A stretch of DNA of 6,919 bases from Sva-07 sp035527095 (GTDB lineage: Bacteria; Actinomycetota; Acidimicrobiia; Acidimicrobiales; Ilumatobacteraceae), in contig DATLBC010000118.1 in assembly GCA_035527095.1 (NCBI GenBank), forward strand, positions 1-6,919, given 5' to 3'. Numbering within the stretch: position 1 is the first letter of the stretch; each line of letters opens with the position of its first letter. Below the pieces are notes generated by a model. It saw only the letters and a program-made list of their open reading frames with translations. It did not search any database and was not told the DNA's origin. A program made the translations under genes and the position numbers. Of the stretch, positions 5,760 through 6,919 are shown piece after piece.

Positions 5760-6695
5760 GTGTCTGCGCGACCGATCCACGATCCCCGCCGTCTCACCGA
5801 TCTGGCGACGACGTCGTCGTATCGCTTCGGCGCCGCCGCCGCCCAATTCATGCCGGCGCGGATGGCGGCAGGGTTGACGACTCCGTTCGGGTTCGGAGCC
5901 AACTTCGCCAGCCGCGAGCGGCGGGCGACCATCAGCCGTCATCTCCAGCGGGTCGATCCGACGCTGAACGGGTTCAGGTTGCGCCGAGCAGTTCAGGAGG
6001 CGTTCGACTCCTACGCTCATTACTGGCTCGAGAGCTTCCGGCTGCCGAATCTCTCCGCCGCCACGGTGGAGCGCGGCTTCGACGTCGATGGCTACGACAA
6101 CATCGTCATGGGTCTCGAGGGTGGCAACGGCGTGATCCTGGTGCTGCCGCATCTCGGAGGCTGGGAGTGGGCGGGGCGCTGGATCGCCGAACAGGGTCAC
6201 CAGATCACCGTGGTGGTCGAGAAGATCGATCCACCGGAACTGTTCGAGTGGTTCGTCGATCTTCGGTCCGCGCTCGGGATGCACGTGGTGCCGCTCGGGC
6301 CCAGCGCCGGGACCACCGTGATGCGGGCGCTCAACGACAACCATGTCGTGTGCCTGCTCGCCGATCGTGATCTCCAAGGCGGTGGCCCCGAGGTCGAATT
6401 CTTCGGCGAGTGCACCACGATGCCGGCCGGCCCGGCGACGCTCGCATTACGGACCGGGGCACCGATCTTGCCCACTGCCGTGTACTTCACAGGCCGCGTC
6501 GATGGGCACCACGCATGGGTGCGTCCACCGTTGACGGTCGAACGAGTCGGCAAGCGCCTGCGCGACGACGTGCAGCGCATCACCCAGGATCTCGCCCGCG
6601 ACCTCGAGACACTGATCCGGCGAGCACCGTCACAATGGCACATGTTCCAGCCGAACTGGCCCAGCGACCCCGGCTACGGGCAGAGCCTCAGCTAG
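5760..6695 (+). CDS. patA: PatA-like acyltransferase (phosphatidylinositol mannoside or related lipid)
   Basis: A 311-residue acyltransferase of the bacterial lipid A lauroyl/myristoyl transferase family. It resembles mycobacterial PatA, which palmitoylates the mannose of PI mannosides on the cytosolic membrane face. Matching landmarks are SYAHYWLESFRLP, the Hx4E motif HLGGWE (His131, Glu136), VVCLLADRDL (196-205), EVEFFGE, TMPAGPATLALRTGAPILPT, and WHMFQPNW near the end (293-300). His131 is the expected catalytic base. The acidic partner is Asp202 in ADRD, where mycobacterial PatA has Glu in AERD. The GTG start is 3 bases after the pgsA stop with no Shine-Dalgarno sequence. The next in-frame start, an ATG at 5850, would remove about 30 residues, including part that seems to align with PatA. 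The position after PIP synthase supports the PatA assignment, but pimA does not follow, so the acceptor could be another glycolipid. Symbol given by homology and context. Confidence 0.83.
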   Translation: MSARPIHDPRRLTDLATTSSYRFGAAAAQFMPARMAAGLTTPFGFGANFASRERRATISRHLQRVDPTLNGFRLRRAVQEAFDSYAHYWLESFRLPNLSAATVERGFDVDGYDNIVMGLEGGNGVILVLPHLGGWEWAGRWIAEQGHQITVVVEKIDPPELFEWFVDLRSALGMHVVPLGPSAGTTVMRALNDNHVVCLLADRDLQGGGPEVEFFGECTTMPAGPATLALRTGAPILPTAVYFTGRVDGHHAWVRPPLTVERVGKRLRDDVQRITQDLARDLETLIRRAPSQWHMFQPNWPSDPGYGQSLS

Positions 6696-6756
6696 ACGGC
6701 CTCAGACGGCCCTCCGCACGAAGTGGAACGTGCATGCCAAGATGGTGGCCAGTGCG

Positions 6757-6919
6757 ATGAATTCACCACAGCTCCCGCCGACGGGCGATGTCACATTCCT
6801 GTTCACCGACATCGAAGGATCGACCGCGCTGTGGGATCAGGTCCCCGAAGCAATGACCGAATCGCTGGCCGAACACGATCGGCGAATCCGCTCGATCGTC
6901 GATCGGCACCATGGCTACG
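6757..6919 (+). CDS. Adenylate/guanylate cyclase domain protein (3' partial)
   Basis: Only the first 54 codons are in the window. The translation opens with a short leader and then GDVTFLFTDIEGSTALWD (10-27), the start of a class III nucleotide cyclase catalytic domain. Asp18 in FTDIEGST is the first metal-binding aspartate. A helix with the typical HDRRIRSIVDRHHG (40-53) follows. In many actinobacteria this opening belongs to large proteins with an ATPase and repeat domains behind the cyclase, but the rest is not visible here. GGTGG lies 8 bases before the ATG at 6757 and could serve as a weak ribosome binding site. In-frame starts at 6742 (ATG) and 6745 (GTG) are alternatives. It occupies the place where pimA follows patA in mycobacteria. 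A real link to the lipid genes is not supported by anything except position. Confidence 0.85.
   Translation, partial: MNSPQLPPTGDVTFLFTDIEGSTALWDQVPEAMTESLAEHDRRIRSIVDRHHGY

Noticed and set aside
5007..6377. 456-codon open frame on the minus strand
   Set aside because: Lies opposite pgsA and patA, is rich in His, Arg, Asp and Glu without any recognisable domain, and reflects high GC at third positions of the real genes.
6685..6711. Repeats after patA (GCCTCAG twice, ACGGCC twice) as a terminator
   Set aside because: The only hairpin is a 4-base GGCC stem with a 6-base loop and no T run; too weak to call a terminator.

Overview
The window is a compact, GC-rich bacterial chromosome segment with all genes on the + strand and no gap longer than about 90 bases. 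It points to an actinobacterium. It encodes a mycothiol cysteine ligase (MshC), and it keeps the thrS, HIT protein, phosphatidylinositol-phosphate synthase, PatA-like acyltransferase order that I recall from Mycobacterium tuberculosis (Rv2614c to Rv2611c). Several starts lack a Shine-Dalgarno sequence but have a TAnnnT hexamer 6 to 9 bases upstream, as expected for leaderless actinobacterial transcripts. The divergence from mycobacteria, the extra gene in the cluster and the missing pimA suggest a deep-branching group such as Acidimicrobiia. That placement is inference.

Layout: (1) 1-1111, the 3' part of mshC, whose beginning lies outside the window. (2) 1112-1201, a short intergenic region with a hairpin and a candidate leaderless promoter. 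(3) 1202-1990, a PlsC-type 1-acylglycerol-3-phosphate acyltransferase. (4) 2050-4032, full-length threonyl-tRNA synthetase. (5) 4035-4562, a HIT-family (Ap4A phosphorylase-like) protein 2 bases after thrS. (6) 4574-5059, an unrecognised protein with two membrane segments. (7) 5070-5756, phosphatidylinositol-phosphate synthase. (8) 5760-6695, a PatA/lauroyl-acyltransferase-like protein 3 bases downstream. (9) 6757 to the window end, the first 54 codons of a class III adenylate/guanylate cyclase domain protein.

The common theme is inositol and membrane lipid metabolism beside translation. PlsC makes phosphatidic acid, the precursor of CDP-diacylglycerol. PIP synthase joins CDP-diacylglycerol to inositol-1-phosphate, and the PatA-like enzyme would acylate a phosphatidylinositol mannoside or a related glycolipid. 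MshC uses GlcN-Ins, which also derives from inositol-1-phosphate. The expected pimA mannosyltransferase does not follow patA here; a cyclase gene does.

I see no RNA genes, insertion sequences, CRISPR arrays or phage genes, and nothing that amounts to a new multi-gene system. The points most worth a second look are the TAG stop codons that double as candidate -10 hexamers, the extra membrane protein inside the conserved locus, the lysine/arginine exchanges and arginine-rich tail of the PIP synthase, and the absence of pimA.
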